Position numbers and translations under genes: made by a program
Notes under the pieces: generated by a model
What the model was told of the DNA's origin: nothing
Databases searched by the model: none
Seen by the model: only the letters and a program-made list of their open reading frames with translations
In this document: positions 31,601 through 38,915 of the stretch, piece after piece
How the letters are laid out: every line of letters starts with the position of its first letter
Numbering within the stretch: the first letter of the stretch is position 1
Assembly: GCF_001261775.1 (NCBI RefSeq)
Contig: NZ_LN868535.1
Span: forward strand, 356,148-420,147
Direction: 5' to 3'
Length of the DNA stretch: 64,000 nt
DNA from: Anaeromassilibacillus senegalensis
Lineage (GTDB): Bacteria; Bacillota; Clostridia; Oscillospirales; Acutalibacteraceae

Positions 31601-32259
31601 GCGCCGCCCATGTTGTTCTCCGCCCATTTGCGGGAAACGGATGCGTATGTTTGAATGCTTTCCTGCGGGAGGGAGTCATACAGGAGAATCAGCGTCTCGT
31701 TCAGGTAGACCGGCCCGCCGATGCCCCAGCCGAACCAGTTGCTGTAGCTGCTGACGCTTTCATTGAAGTGGTTGGTGTACAGGTAATCCAGGCCGCGTTC
31801 GATATCGGCCAGCAAGTCCGCATTTTGATAGAGCGCACAGCCCTTTGTCTCGTGCGCCAAAGCCATGGCGCGCAGATACTGATAGGTAAAGTGGATACTG
31901 TTGGAATCGATCGACCCGCCGCGCCAGCCCAGCGGATATTCCTCCCACAGGTAATCCTGGGAGGAATCGCCCGCACCGGACGCGCCCTGATACCGTCCGT
32001 TGACCGCGTTGCACACGGGATTGGGATTCATGCGTTCCCAGTAGCCCTGCGCCGTGTCGCTGATCGACTGGATCATCGGCTGCAAAGCGGGATCATTCTC
32101 GTCGTATTCCCCGCCAACCGCCATATCGTACCATTTCAGCCGCAGTTGGTCATACGCGTCCAATTCCTCCCGCGCGCCGAGCGCGGCGGGCGCGCTGAAC
32201 CCGGTACCGGTCAGCAACATAACCATTGCCAGCAAAAGCGCCAGCCAGTTCTTTTTCAT
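25672..32259 (-). CDS. Secreted polysaccharide lyase family 8 with CBM32-like, Ig-like, FIVAR and shared C-terminal module
   Basis: A 2,195-residue enzyme starting at the ATG at 32259 (GGAGGAA just upstream; signal peptide MKKNWLALLLAMVMLLTGTG). Residues about 30-830 form the PL8 alpha-toroid plus beta-sandwich. The triad can be placed as Asn222 in GGAANSLWQLR, His284 in IAHGN and Tyr293 in YNGGYG; the nine-residue His-Tyr spacing matches hyaluronate lyases. GREVART corresponds to the conserved Arg segment. Then FN3 (about 833-925), two discoidin/CBM32-like domains (1260-1385 and 1393-1520), two Big_2 domains (1530-1700), FIVAR repeats (1793-2066) and the shared tail (2110-2195). PL8 enzymes cleave hyaluronan, chondroitin or xanthan by beta-elimination; host glycosaminoglycan is plausible here but not proven. 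Confidence 0.93.
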   Translation of the reverse strand: MKKNWLALLLAMVMLLTGTGFSAPAALGAREELDAYDQLRLKWYDMAVGGEYDENDPALQPMIQSISDTAQGYWERMNPNPVCNAVNGRYQGASGAGDSSQDYLWEEYPLGWRGGSIDSNSIHFTYQYLRAMALAHETKGCALYQNADLLADIERGLDYLYTNHFNESVSSYSNWFGWGIGGPVYLNETLILLYDSLPQESIQTYASVSRKWAENNMGGAANSLWQLRASMYAGILLKDNQGNYKGSRMTGGEMLKRVQSKVPDYLGYVTSGDGYYKDGTYIAHGNITYNGGYGYTALSESCHLLYMLHGTPWEIQDEKSKNVFQWIYDSYEAIIYNGLLMDAFRGREVARTDMKQADAAIIIANSMLMAIEMAEPEDAANFKAMIKQWYAGNDYTLNNLNESADLPWHKFPMDTVVRILNIVDDPSIQPRNLTGKYIQFAQGDRAVQRGDGYSAAVTMSSKRIAHSESTSWDVNVKGWNLGSGMTYLYNGDLERYDGNNKPTIDWNRLPGTTSVYNKTVGQGTSSAAFAGGVTDGAYGVSGMQLAAPGTNLKAKKSWFLFDDEVVALGADIRSSGDSASTETTFENYMIGDAGNNRLVVDGQEQPAAPGWNAQLENVGWLNIQANADGADLGVYFPEKETVQAKREARTGKWTDLGGYNTDTTPVSANYITLWKDHGVNPENGRYAYVLLPNRSADETADYAQGSDITVLRNDAQVQAAYEKNLNLVGANFWEAASLDANGMTDYLSADAAASVMVRENDRELTLSVSDPTQENTGSIRLELNRSAYNVLSADPGVEVLSTSPTIQLKVNVNKAKGKTFSVKLSFTDSLDVPEQTAIQSLRSEGDEVVVELAPAARATGYTLQYGVEPGVYPYEQSTSGTTVRLNGLTAGQTYYFTAVAFNGSGEGPAAEEKSFSVPLTTQFTDAYDTLDKILDYSSNILLEASDGANFGGDTSTLKRGTMDDGWLAYSLPSLSDFTLVSYIHSTGPGTVTLFASPDNAAWTQVETSDKTSGSGWVRHTLTPKNGVPEGTNYLKIVLSGNKKAWSPQLSSLTATVANGVKERRLVDSMGDFSKLYRADNAVLQNGTVTAAEGSPASLVYSMTNMREIAVQLSGDVKLSVSNDGEAYTDAALETVDGTYRAALNGASYCRLTLEDGASVSGVQIDYLHEIAPVEAIRFEEESLCAVAQYHSTPVVKKAPMNGTGELLYMSSDEEVASYSDGVLYGRAAGKAELTVFVLGGNVSDTASVSVYNNAALKKAAAGSENTLNYTPDKAFDGNLNDSARWQSSGNGAAWIQVDLGKPTKIERMDLFWDTVADYQIQFSEDGENWSEPVVCAAADGKTLAIETPGTKARYAKLTGLTDNAVYGLIEWRLLNSENADSGSENAVTNLALNQQTLCSNENTSGGYPAKNAVDGDLETRWDVDKSHRDDTQWIAVDLGERSTVAAVNLNFEAAYAKEYKIQISDDGAHWTDLLANNAGAAGWNRHELERPVEARYVKMQCVKRGTTYGVSLYEFEVMGYNASSAEPVEVTALAMEQTAVKILCGRTVQLDVATEPKQVSAASIAWESSDPAVVSVDANGFITARTEGVATITASAVLNPAVKAECTVTVAPYGGVPVPVESVSISGAPENALKTGEQWNLTAVVLPENASNRNVQWASSDTSVARVNSRGVVTAVGEGTAVITARSVVSDYAGRVELTVEPKEAPSAHVLSVQYGANATMELTGDVEKEILVRDGLYAASVVGGTELTLQFAPKGEDVSFRSATLNGEPVDGVQPHGLTVAYAMKNSNTNLTFVFEVVRKATLKTILDTAGELADGEEFQNAVPSVQRKFTAALKAARAVYADDTATQEAVDGAWSDLLKAIHFLSFAKGDKTQLENLASLAETLEAADFTEASFARMTASLEAAYDVLAEEDALVKDVQDAYDALYSALNQLDRTADSTELESLLAKAAEIENSLNLYLTDGKQAFTEALADAREALENNTASQKELDAAASSLASAMAALRKLADKTQLEELLKEADAKDLSLYTSSSAAQFLADRNVLRALVNRTEVSEQEADAAVKSYLVAEGNLKPADQNTGSSSGGSSKKPQRSTVGTQVLPASPLAAAARSVISDTTAPFTVKRGSAYCFKMTVADTSAVPGFTVGNGSVFKTQFVAKIGSNYYYRVWAIGIPGQSTGVYTTMAGEPSQKHCVVTVG

Positions 32260-32378
32260 CTTTGTTCCTCCATTTCGCATCTTTCAAGTATGAGCGTCCT
32301 TCGTCTCTTCGTCAGTTATGTATCCCCCCTTAAAACATCATTCAACATACTATTAAACCAAAAAAGTAATTTAACTCT

Positions 32379-32407
32379 ATTTAAACATACCTTTTTTACA
32401 TTGTCAA
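32379..32407 (-). promoter_or_regulatory. Sigma-A-like promoter of the PL8 gene
   Basis: On the minus strand TTGACA is followed after 17 bases by TTAAAT, about 120 bases upstream of the lyase start codon, in an A/T-rich region. Confidence 0.7.
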
Positions 32408-32550
32408 TAAAATCCTTTTTCATTCCATAAAAAAACAGTGTTTGTTGCACGAGATTGCACCGCTTGCTGATCATCCATAAGCCATAGTGTTTCATTGGAA
32501 AACATTTTACAATTGGATGTAAAATCCCTTTACACCGCATGTAATTGTGT

Positions 32551-32579
32551 TTGACTTATCTTTATTTCGGCAGTATAAT
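32551..32579 (+). promoter_or_regulatory. Sigma-A-like promoter of the diguanylate cyclase gene
   Basis: TTGACT and a perfect TATAAT are spaced by 17 bases, about 90 bases before the start codon at 32667. Confidence 0.8.
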
Positions 32580-32666
32580 TTATCTATCTAACAGGATAGA
32601 GCATGTATGCAGTCCCTGTAAAGGCAGGGGCGTTTTACCGGGGAAGGAACGAAAAGGGGCGGCGGA

Positions 32667-34925
32667 ATGAACCAAGAACAGCGTTATCCCTCTGCTGGGA
32701 ATCTGGAGACACCCAGGCTGGTCAAAAGCGAATTCCCGGGCGGGATGTACCGCTGCCGGGCGGACGGGGACTGGCAGATTCTGGAGGTCAACTCCGATTT
32801 TCTGCAGATGTTCGGCTATACCTGCGAGGAAATTCGGCAGAAATTCCAGAACAGCTACCACCGCATAATTGATCAGCGTGACCGTGCCATTGTTGAAAAG
32901 GAGATTACATACTGCCTTGAGCTGGAATCGGACTGCGAAATTGAGTACCGGGTCCCGCGGGCAGACGGGCGGATTATCTGGGTTCGGGAGCAGGGAAGGC
33001 TGAGCCGGGACCGGGACGGTCAGGTTTATTACTGCTGTACGCTGATGGACATTACCAACAGCAAACGGATTCAGGAAGAACTGCGGCTGAGCCTGGAGCG
33101 ATACCAGATCATTATCGACCAGACGGACGATATTATTTTGGAATGGGATATGGTACTGGATACCTTCAGCTATTCCCCCAATTGGAGCAAGAAATTCCAG
33201 TATGTGCCGATTTCCCGGGAAGTCAGTTCCCGGCTGCCCTGCGATTCCCATATTCTTTCGGACGATATTACGTATTTTTTGGATGCGCTGCGTGCGCTGC
33301 GCAAAGGTACGCCGTATATAGAGGTGGAATTCCGCCTGCAGGCACTGGAGGGTTCCTATCTGTGGTGCCGCGCACGCTTTACCACACAGTACGACGAGAC
33401 CGGACGGCCCATCAAGGCGGTGGGCGTCATCATCGATATTGACGACGAGAAGCGGCAGGCGCAGAAGTTGATGGACATCGCCCAGCGCGACCCGCTGACC
33501 GGACTGTACAATAAAGGGGCCTCCCAAAAATTAATTGAGGAACGTCTGAAAATGTGCGCGCAGCAAAAGGCAAATTGCGCGCTGCTGATCATCGATATCG
33601 ATAACTTCAAATATGTCAACGATGCCATGGGCCATCTGTTCGGCGACGCCTTCCTGGTGGAAGCGGCCCACGCGATTGAATCGCAGTTTCGCCGGACGGA
33701 CATTGTGGGGCGCATCGGGGGAGACGAATTCCTCGTCTACATGTGCCACATCAACAACAGGGAAATTGTAGAAAAGAAAGCAGCGCAGGTGATCGACGCC
33801 ATCCGCCACATTCAGGTTGACGGCGCGGGCATCGAGCTGGTCTCCTGCAGCATCGGCTCCGCTCGCTTCCCGGAGGACGGGAAAGTCTATAAAGAACTGT
33901 ACCACCAGGCGGACCTGGCCCTCTATCAGGCGAAAAACGCGGGGAAAAACTGCCATATTTCCTTTAATTCGGAGGAGCAACAGCACCACTTCCCGGGTAT
34001 GCCCTCCAAAATCCGTACCTTTGTCAGCGCAAAGATCGATTCCGACAACGAAAACCGGACCATGCGGGAGCTGTCGGAATACGTGTTTCACATTCTCTAC
34101 CAGGCGACGGACACAGAAGCCGCCGTCAACACCATATTGGAAATTGTCGGCAGGCGGTTTGACGTCAGCCGTGCCTATATCTTTGAGAATACGGAAGACA
34201 ACCTCTACTGTTGCAACACCTTTGAATGGTGCAATGAGGGCGTCTCTCCGGAAATAGAAAACCTGCGTCAGGTCGCCTATGCGGACCTGGGCACGGACTA
34301 TCTGGAAAACTTTAATGAGGACGGCATTTTTTATTGCAGGGATATTGCCACGCTGGTTCCGGAGCAGTACGAAATTCTGAAAGCACAGGGCATTAAAGCC
34401 CTGCTGCAAAGCGCCATCTACAACGACGGCGTATTTTGCGGGTACGTAGGCTTTGACGACTGCCGGAGCAACCGTTTTTGGGATAAGGAGCAGATCAATG
34501 CGCTGGCGTTCATCTCCGAGATCCTCAGCATCTTCCTGCTGAAATGGCGCGCGCAGGAACGCGTTGAGCGGTCGGCCCTGCTGCTGCAGACCATTCTGGA
34601 CAATCAGAATTCCTGGATTTACGTGATCGATCCCAACACCTATGAAATGCGGTATATCAACCGGCGGACACGGGAACTGGTACCGGACGCAAAGTTGGGG
34701 ATGCGTTGTTTTGACGCCTATTTCCACCGGGAGCAGCCATGTGAGAACTGTCCCATGCGCATGCTGACGGAAGAGCGGGACAACTATACGGAGGAAGTCT
34801 ACAATCCGATCCTGCATCTTTGGACGCTTGCCGACGCAACCTATATCCGCTGGGAGGGAAACCGGGCGGTCCTGCTCAGCTGCCACGACGTTTCACAGTA
34901 TAAACTAAAAGAGGATGAACCCTGA
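32667..34925 (+). CDS. PAS-PAS-GGDEF-GAF-PAS diguanylate cyclase
   Basis: A 752-residue cytosolic sensor enzyme with no signal peptide or membrane segment. Two PAS domains (about 20-140 and 145-270; the first contains a PAS_3-like REQGRLSRD segment) precede a GGDEF domain (about 275-440). The catalytic motif is intact at residues 351-355 (RIGGDEFL), and an RxxD inhibitory site (RRTD) lies exactly five residues before it. It should make cyclic di-GMP with product inhibition. A GAF-like domain (about 455-640) and a C-terminal PAS-like domain with a CENC motif follow; having sensors after the GGDEF domain is unusual. No EAL domain is seen. It is divergent from the PL8 gene, which suggests, without proof, a link between c-di-GMP and surface enzymes. 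Confidence 0.93.
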   Translation: MNQEQRYPSAGNLETPRLVKSEFPGGMYRCRADGDWQILEVNSDFLQMFGYTCEEIRQKFQNSYHRIIDQRDRAIVEKEITYCLELESDCEIEYRVPRADGRIIWVREQGRLSRDRDGQVYYCCTLMDITNSKRIQEELRLSLERYQIIIDQTDDIILEWDMVLDTFSYSPNWSKKFQYVPISREVSSRLPCDSHILSDDITYFLDALRALRKGTPYIEVEFRLQALEGSYLWCRARFTTQYDETGRPIKAVGVIIDIDDEKRQAQKLMDIAQRDPLTGLYNKGASQKLIEERLKMCAQQKANCALLIIDIDNFKYVNDAMGHLFGDAFLVEAAHAIESQFRRTDIVGRIGGDEFLVYMCHINNREIVEKKAAQVIDAIRHIQVDGAGIELVSCSIGSARFPEDGKVYKELYHQADLALYQAKNAGKNCHISFNSEEQQHHFPGMPSKIRTFVSAKIDSDNENRTMRELSEYVFHILYQATDTEAAVNTILEIVGRRFDVSRAYIFENTEDNLYCCNTFEWCNEGVSPEIENLRQVAYADLGTDYLENFNEDGIFYCRDIATLVPEQYEILKAQGIKALLQSAIYNDGVFCGYVGFDDCRSNRFWDKEQINALAFISEILSIFLLKWRAQERVERSALLLQTILDNQNSWIYVIDPNTYEMRYINRRTRELVPDAKLGMRCFDAYFHREQPCENCPMRMLTEERDNYTEEVYNPILHLWTLADATYIRWEGNRAVLLSCHDVSQYKLKEDEP

Positions 34926-34963
34926 GGACTTTGTATCGGCACGCTGGGTTTGTATAAAAATTT

Positions 34964-35006
34964 CAGGCTTATTTCCCTGCTGAAAGCGGGGGAATAAGCC
35001 TGTTTT
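34964..35006 (+). terminator. Rho-independent terminator of the diguanylate cyclase gene
   Basis: CAGGCTTATT(T)CCC pairs with GGGAATAAGCCTG, with one bulged T, and is followed by TTTT, about 40 bases after the stop codon. Confidence 0.85.
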
Positions 35007-35068
35007 GATGCTGTTTTTATATGGGGTATCATCCGCAAACCTGCCGTTCTGCCCCTTATTCAGTCAGG

Positions 35069-35108
35069 GAGGGCTCCGGCCAATGGCCGGAGCCCTCTCT
35101 GCTCTTTT
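35069..35108 (+). terminator. Second terminator hairpin before the protease gene end
   Basis: GAGGGCTCCGGCC pairs perfectly with GGCCGGAGCCCTC around a three-base loop, followed by TCTGCTCTTTT. It may also end minus-strand transcription from the protease gene, though that side has no good T tract. Confidence 0.75.
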
Positions 35109-35263
35109 GACTTTTACCGTCTGCCGCAGCCTCCGCCGGCCGGGCCGTGGACAGCGCGTTCCACACGCCTGCGGGGGCTTTCCAGTGGACCCGCCTTCCT
35201 AACAGGGCGCCTGCAGGCGCTGTTCATCAAGCGGCGATCCTCTCCGGCAGCAGTTTGTTTCTT

Positions 35264-38200
35264 TTAAGCGATTGTCACCGCACAATGTTTCACTGCGGAA
35301 GCACCCGCCAAAGCGGTATACACGCCGGTGCTCTGGCCCGGTGCGCCGACCGCCCAGACTCTGTAGTAGTAATCGTTGCCGATCTGCGCCACAAACTGGG
35401 TCTTGAGCACATCGCCGTTGCCGACGGTGAAGCTCGGAACCTGGCCGTTGCCGTTGACGACGGTCATCTTGAAGCAATATGCCGCGCCTCTCTTCAGCGA
35501 GAAGTTGACCGTGGTATCGGAGACAACGCGCGCCACCTGTGCGACGTTCGCGCCGACAACCGCTGTGCCCGCGCCGCCGTAGGAGGAACCGCCGCCGGAA
35601 GAACCGCCGGAGCCGCCGCTGGGCTTACTGGGCTTGGAAGCCGGCACATTCGGATTGGCCGCCAGCTCGTTTTCTTTTTCGATCGCCTCATAATACGCTT
35701 CGGTTACCGCCTCCGGGGAAGCGCCGCTGTTGACCAGCTCCGCGAGAGCCGCGACGCTGGCGCTGTACGCCGCATAGGTCTCTTCCGTGTAATCGGATGC
35801 GTTCATATTTGCAAAGCGCTCCAGCAACTCGTCCAGCTCAGCGCTGTCCGGAATCTTCCGCAGGGCCGCCATCGCGATCGCCAGACGGGATTCCATTACA
35901 TTGTAATCGCTCTGTGTCGCGTCGGCATTCTTGAGCAGCTCCACCGCCGCGGCAAGGGCCGTCTGGAACTCCGCTTTACCGGTATCCAGATATTTTTCGA
36001 GGTCGTAGGACTGCGCCTCTTTTACCAGGTTTTCAAGGGATTCCTTGGTTGCTTTGTACACCAGATTGGTGATCGCTTCCTTGAGTTCCTTCGCCATCGC
36101 GTCGATGTCTTCCTGCAGGGAATCCTTTGCGTCGAACATCGCCTGCGCCTTGTCGCGCACCGCGATCATCGCGTTCCAGCTGTCCGCGGTGAAGTATGCG
36201 GGATCCATCTGGCCGGCCATCTCGAGCTGGAACGCCAGCTCCGTCATGTCGCCGTTGCGGAACTGCAGCAGCTGAATTACATCAATCAGGTCCTTCCAGG
36301 CCTTGTCAATCGCCGCCTGGTCCGCCGTCTTGGACTCCGCCACTGCGACGCCTGCCGCAAGCGCTTCATCAATCAGCTTCTGCACGGTCGGCATTGCCGC
36401 CGCGTATTCCTCGCCCTTCTGGGCTTCCTTCGCAAACTGGACCGCTGTATTCAATACCAGCTTGTTGACAATGGTAAACGAGAAGTCCAAAGCGGTATCC
36501 TCTTCGCCGCCTTTTACCTCGTAGGTATACAGATTCTTTTCATAGGCTTCATCCGCTGTGCCGTTCACGGTGACGCCCGCAAACTCCCTGCCTTCTGCAT
36601 AGGGAACAAAGGACAGGACCGCGGTATCGCCCGCATAAACTTTGCCTTCGTAATAGCCCGGGAAATCATAGGTCTCGTCGATGTCGCCGTTTGCCTTGAT
36701 GTCCGCGCCGACACTGTATTTCACTTTGACGCTCGGTGCTTCCACCGGATCAAAGCCCTCCTGGCCCTCTGTGGTAAACGCCTTCAGGCAGACATTGCCG
36801 AGCGCGCCCCACATGTCGCCGTCGAAATCGCCTGCGACTTCAATATTGACGCCGCTGGTGCCGGGCTTGCCCTGCAGATCTTCCGCGGAGGAGGAGCCGG
36901 CGTTTCTCTTCGGAATGGCTGTGTAATTGGTTCCAATGGTTTTAACGTCCTGCCAGTCCTCGCCGTCGATGCTCAGATAGCTCTGGCGCGCGTTGATTGC
37001 GGCCACGCAGCGGACGTTGTCAAAGTTGCCGTTCATCTCGGTTGCGATCGGGAACGCCCGGCCCAGTGGGTTTTCCAGCGTCACAACGACGGCATATTTT
37101 TCACCCTTGGAGAGGTTGACAAACTGGTCTTCGTCCAGCGCAACCGTATGGTAGCCCGGATACGCTTCCGTGCCGGTGATGGGTTCTTTATAGGCCTTGA
37201 TGCCCTGCGTCGGCTTGTAGAAGCCGGTCGGCAGCTGCGTATAAACCTGAATGGAGTATTCCGCGTTTGCATCCGTGGTGTAGAAGGAAACCGCCTTCAA
37301 CGTCTCGTCGCTGGTCGCGGTAAAGACGTTCGCCATGGAAACCGGCGCATCCTTTTCTTCCGCGCCCGCGGACATGGACCAGCCGGTGCCGTCGTACTGA
37401 TAGAGGTGATCGTATTCCTGCCCGGACTTGTCCAGGTTGTACTGCATCACTTCGGTGATGGAGCCTTCGTCATAGGACATATAGAAATAGCCGCCGTACT
37501 CATCGACGCCCCAGCTGTTGCGGATGATCCACGCGCCGTCATTTTCCGGCGTACCGTAGTAGTTGGTAAACAGCTCCTTCGGCACGTTGTCGTCCCAGCC
37601 GACAATCTGCACCGCATGGTTGCAGTCTCCGAACTTCATGCCGCCAAACTGTGTCTTAATTTTTTGTCCATTGTAATCCACATTGTAGTTATACCCTCTG
37701 GTATTGTAAGAGATGCCCAAGCTTCCGCCCTCCAGCAAAGCTTTCTTTACCGCGGTGCCGTCCAGCTTTCCATCCGCGTCGCGGGTGGGCAGGTAATTGG
37801 TACTCTCCAGACGATACTCCTGGTTGAACTGAATCTCCGGGTCCAGATCTTCATAAGCGTCTCTTTCCGCCGCCGTTGTCGGGTAAGGAAGGTCTTCTTC
37901 CAGCACCGGGCCTTCGCCTCTGCTCAACGTCGCAGTCGCAATAAAGGTATTGCCGCCCATGACATATTCCTGGAATTTCTTGTCCGCGTCGGACTCTTTG
38001 TACTCGAACGGGCGATAGGTGTCGCCGTCGGTCTTATCCGCCGGATCGCTTGGATTGGAGCGGCCATGGAATGCAAAATACGCCAGATGAACCGGCGCCA
38101 GCACTGGCGCGTCGTCGCCCATGTCCGCATAGAGGTCGGAGGCCATTGCGCCGTTGGCGCTGAAGGACCAGCAGGTGCCCCAGCTCCCCTGGTTGCGCAC

Positions 38201-38476
38201 TTCTGGGGTCACAGCGCCGCTCTCCACGGCGTTGTATGCTTCGGGAAGTTCTTCACTTGCCGCGCGCGCCAGCGCTTTTTTTGTGACCGGCGCACCGTTC
38301 AGCATGTAGGAGATGTCCATTTTTCGGGAAGAATAGGAGCTGACTCTTTTTCCCATGGCAGCCCCTTCTTCGGGGTCTTTGCGGTTTGCCGCCGCAAACG
38401 CCGCCGTTCCCGCAAAGGAACTGGTCAGCAGCGAACAGGCAATCATGACGGATAATACCTTGGATCCTGCTTTCAT
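35264..38476 (-). CDS. Secreted papain-like (C1A) cysteine protease with FIVAR repeats and shared C-terminal module
   Basis: A 1,070-residue protein; the start at 38476 has GAGGT nearby and a signal peptide (MKAGSKVLSVMIACSLLTSS). The C1A fold (about 85-345) has catalytic Cys102 in SWGTCWSF, His287 in CNHAVQIVGWDD and Asn320 in IIRNSWG. A lectin-like/jelly-roll region often fused to such bacterial proteases follows (SAGAEEKDAPVSMANVF onward), then an Ig-like repeat, FIVAR repeats (679-932), a Gly/Ser linker and the shared tail (982-1070). An N-terminal propeptide (about 25-80) is probable. It likely cleaves extracellular protein or glycoprotein. It is a paralogue of the next gene (38916-42164), with the same strand and promoter layout. 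Confidence 0.93.
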   Translation of the reverse strand: MKAGSKVLSVMIACSLLTSSFAGTAAFAAANRKDPEEGAAMGKRVSSYSSRKMDISYMLNGAPVTKKALARAASEELPEAYNAVESGAVTPEVRNQGSWGTCWSFSANGAMASDLYADMGDDAPVLAPVHLAYFAFHGRSNPSDPADKTDGDTYRPFEYKESDADKKFQEYVMGGNTFIATATLSRGEGPVLEEDLPYPTTAAERDAYEDLDPEIQFNQEYRLESTNYLPTRDADGKLDGTAVKKALLEGGSLGISYNTRGYNYNVDYNGQKIKTQFGGMKFGDCNHAVQIVGWDDNVPKELFTNYYGTPENDGAWIIRNSWGVDEYGGYFYMSYDEGSITEVMQYNLDKSGQEYDHLYQYDGTGWSMSAGAEEKDAPVSMANVFTATSDETLKAVSFYTTDANAEYSIQVYTQLPTGFYKPTQGIKAYKEPITGTEAYPGYHTVALDEDQFVNLSKGEKYAVVVTLENPLGRAFPIATEMNGNFDNVRCVAAINARQSYLSIDGEDWQDVKTIGTNYTAIPKRNAGSSSAEDLQGKPGTSGVNIEVAGDFDGDMWGALGNVCLKAFTTEGQEGFDPVEAPSVKVKYSVGADIKANGDIDETYDFPGYYEGKVYAGDTAVLSFVPYAEGREFAGVTVNGTADEAYEKNLYTYEVKGGEEDTALDFSFTIVNKLVLNTAVQFAKEAQKGEEYAAAMPTVQKLIDEALAAGVAVAESKTADQAAIDKAWKDLIDVIQLLQFRNGDMTELAFQLEMAGQMDPAYFTADSWNAMIAVRDKAQAMFDAKDSLQEDIDAMAKELKEAITNLVYKATKESLENLVKEAQSYDLEKYLDTGKAEFQTALAAAVELLKNADATQSDYNVMESRLAIAMAALRKIPDSAELDELLERFANMNASDYTEETYAAYSASVAALAELVNSGASPEAVTEAYYEAIEKENELAANPNVPASKPSKPSGGSGGSSGGGSSYGGAGTAVVGANVAQVARVVSDTTVNFSLKRGAAYCFKMTVVNGNGQVPSFTVGNGDVLKTQFVAQIGNDYYYRVWAVGAPGQSTGVYTALAGASAVKHCAVTIA

Positions 38477-38554
38477 AAACTCGACCTCACTTTGTAGTAA
38501 ATTTGCCCTAAAATCGGGCATATGGACGTCAATTATCGTCCATTTATATCAACG

Positions 38555-38583
38555 ATTTTACTCTGGTAATGTTTTCCTGTCAA
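38555..38583 (-). promoter_or_regulatory. Sigma-A promoter of the first protease gene
   Basis: On the minus strand a consensus TTGACA is 17 bases from TAAAAT, about 80 bases before the start codon. The -35 flank CTTGACAGGAAAA is identical to that of the paralogue at 42245-42273. Confidence 0.85.
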
Positions 38584-38781
38584 GTTGGTTTACTAATTCT
38601 TTTGTATCTTTATACAAATCAGATTATAAAAAAAATCAAATCGATACGATTAAGGGCGTTAAATTTTGATGTTCCGACAAAAACAGTGCATAAAATTCGT
38701 GAAAACGCCGCAAACACTTGACTAATCTACCAATTTAACGTCCTAAAATTTTACTTCTTATTTTCTTGTATTTGACCGGCC

Positions 38782-38830
38782 AAAAAGCAAAAGGAACCGC
38801 CTCGGACAGACCATCCTTGGCAGTTCCTTT
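38782..38830 (-). terminator. Terminator of the second protease gene
   Basis: On the minus strand AAGGAACTGCC pairs with GGCGGTTCCTT (one mismatch) and is followed by TTGCTTTTTGG. It lies about 85 bases past the stop codon at 38916. Confidence 0.7.
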
Positions 38831-38915
38831 TTCATTTCTGTTTTTTAACGATCACTTGCCGGCAGATACCTGCCAGTTGGAAATTGTGCCTGCAGCAGCT
38901 GACCGGGGCCAGCTT

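Noticed and set aside
32603..32872. 89-codon frame overlapping the start of the diguanylate cyclase gene
   Set aside because: It is in a different frame from the PAS domain, lacks its own ribosome site and ends inside the real gene.
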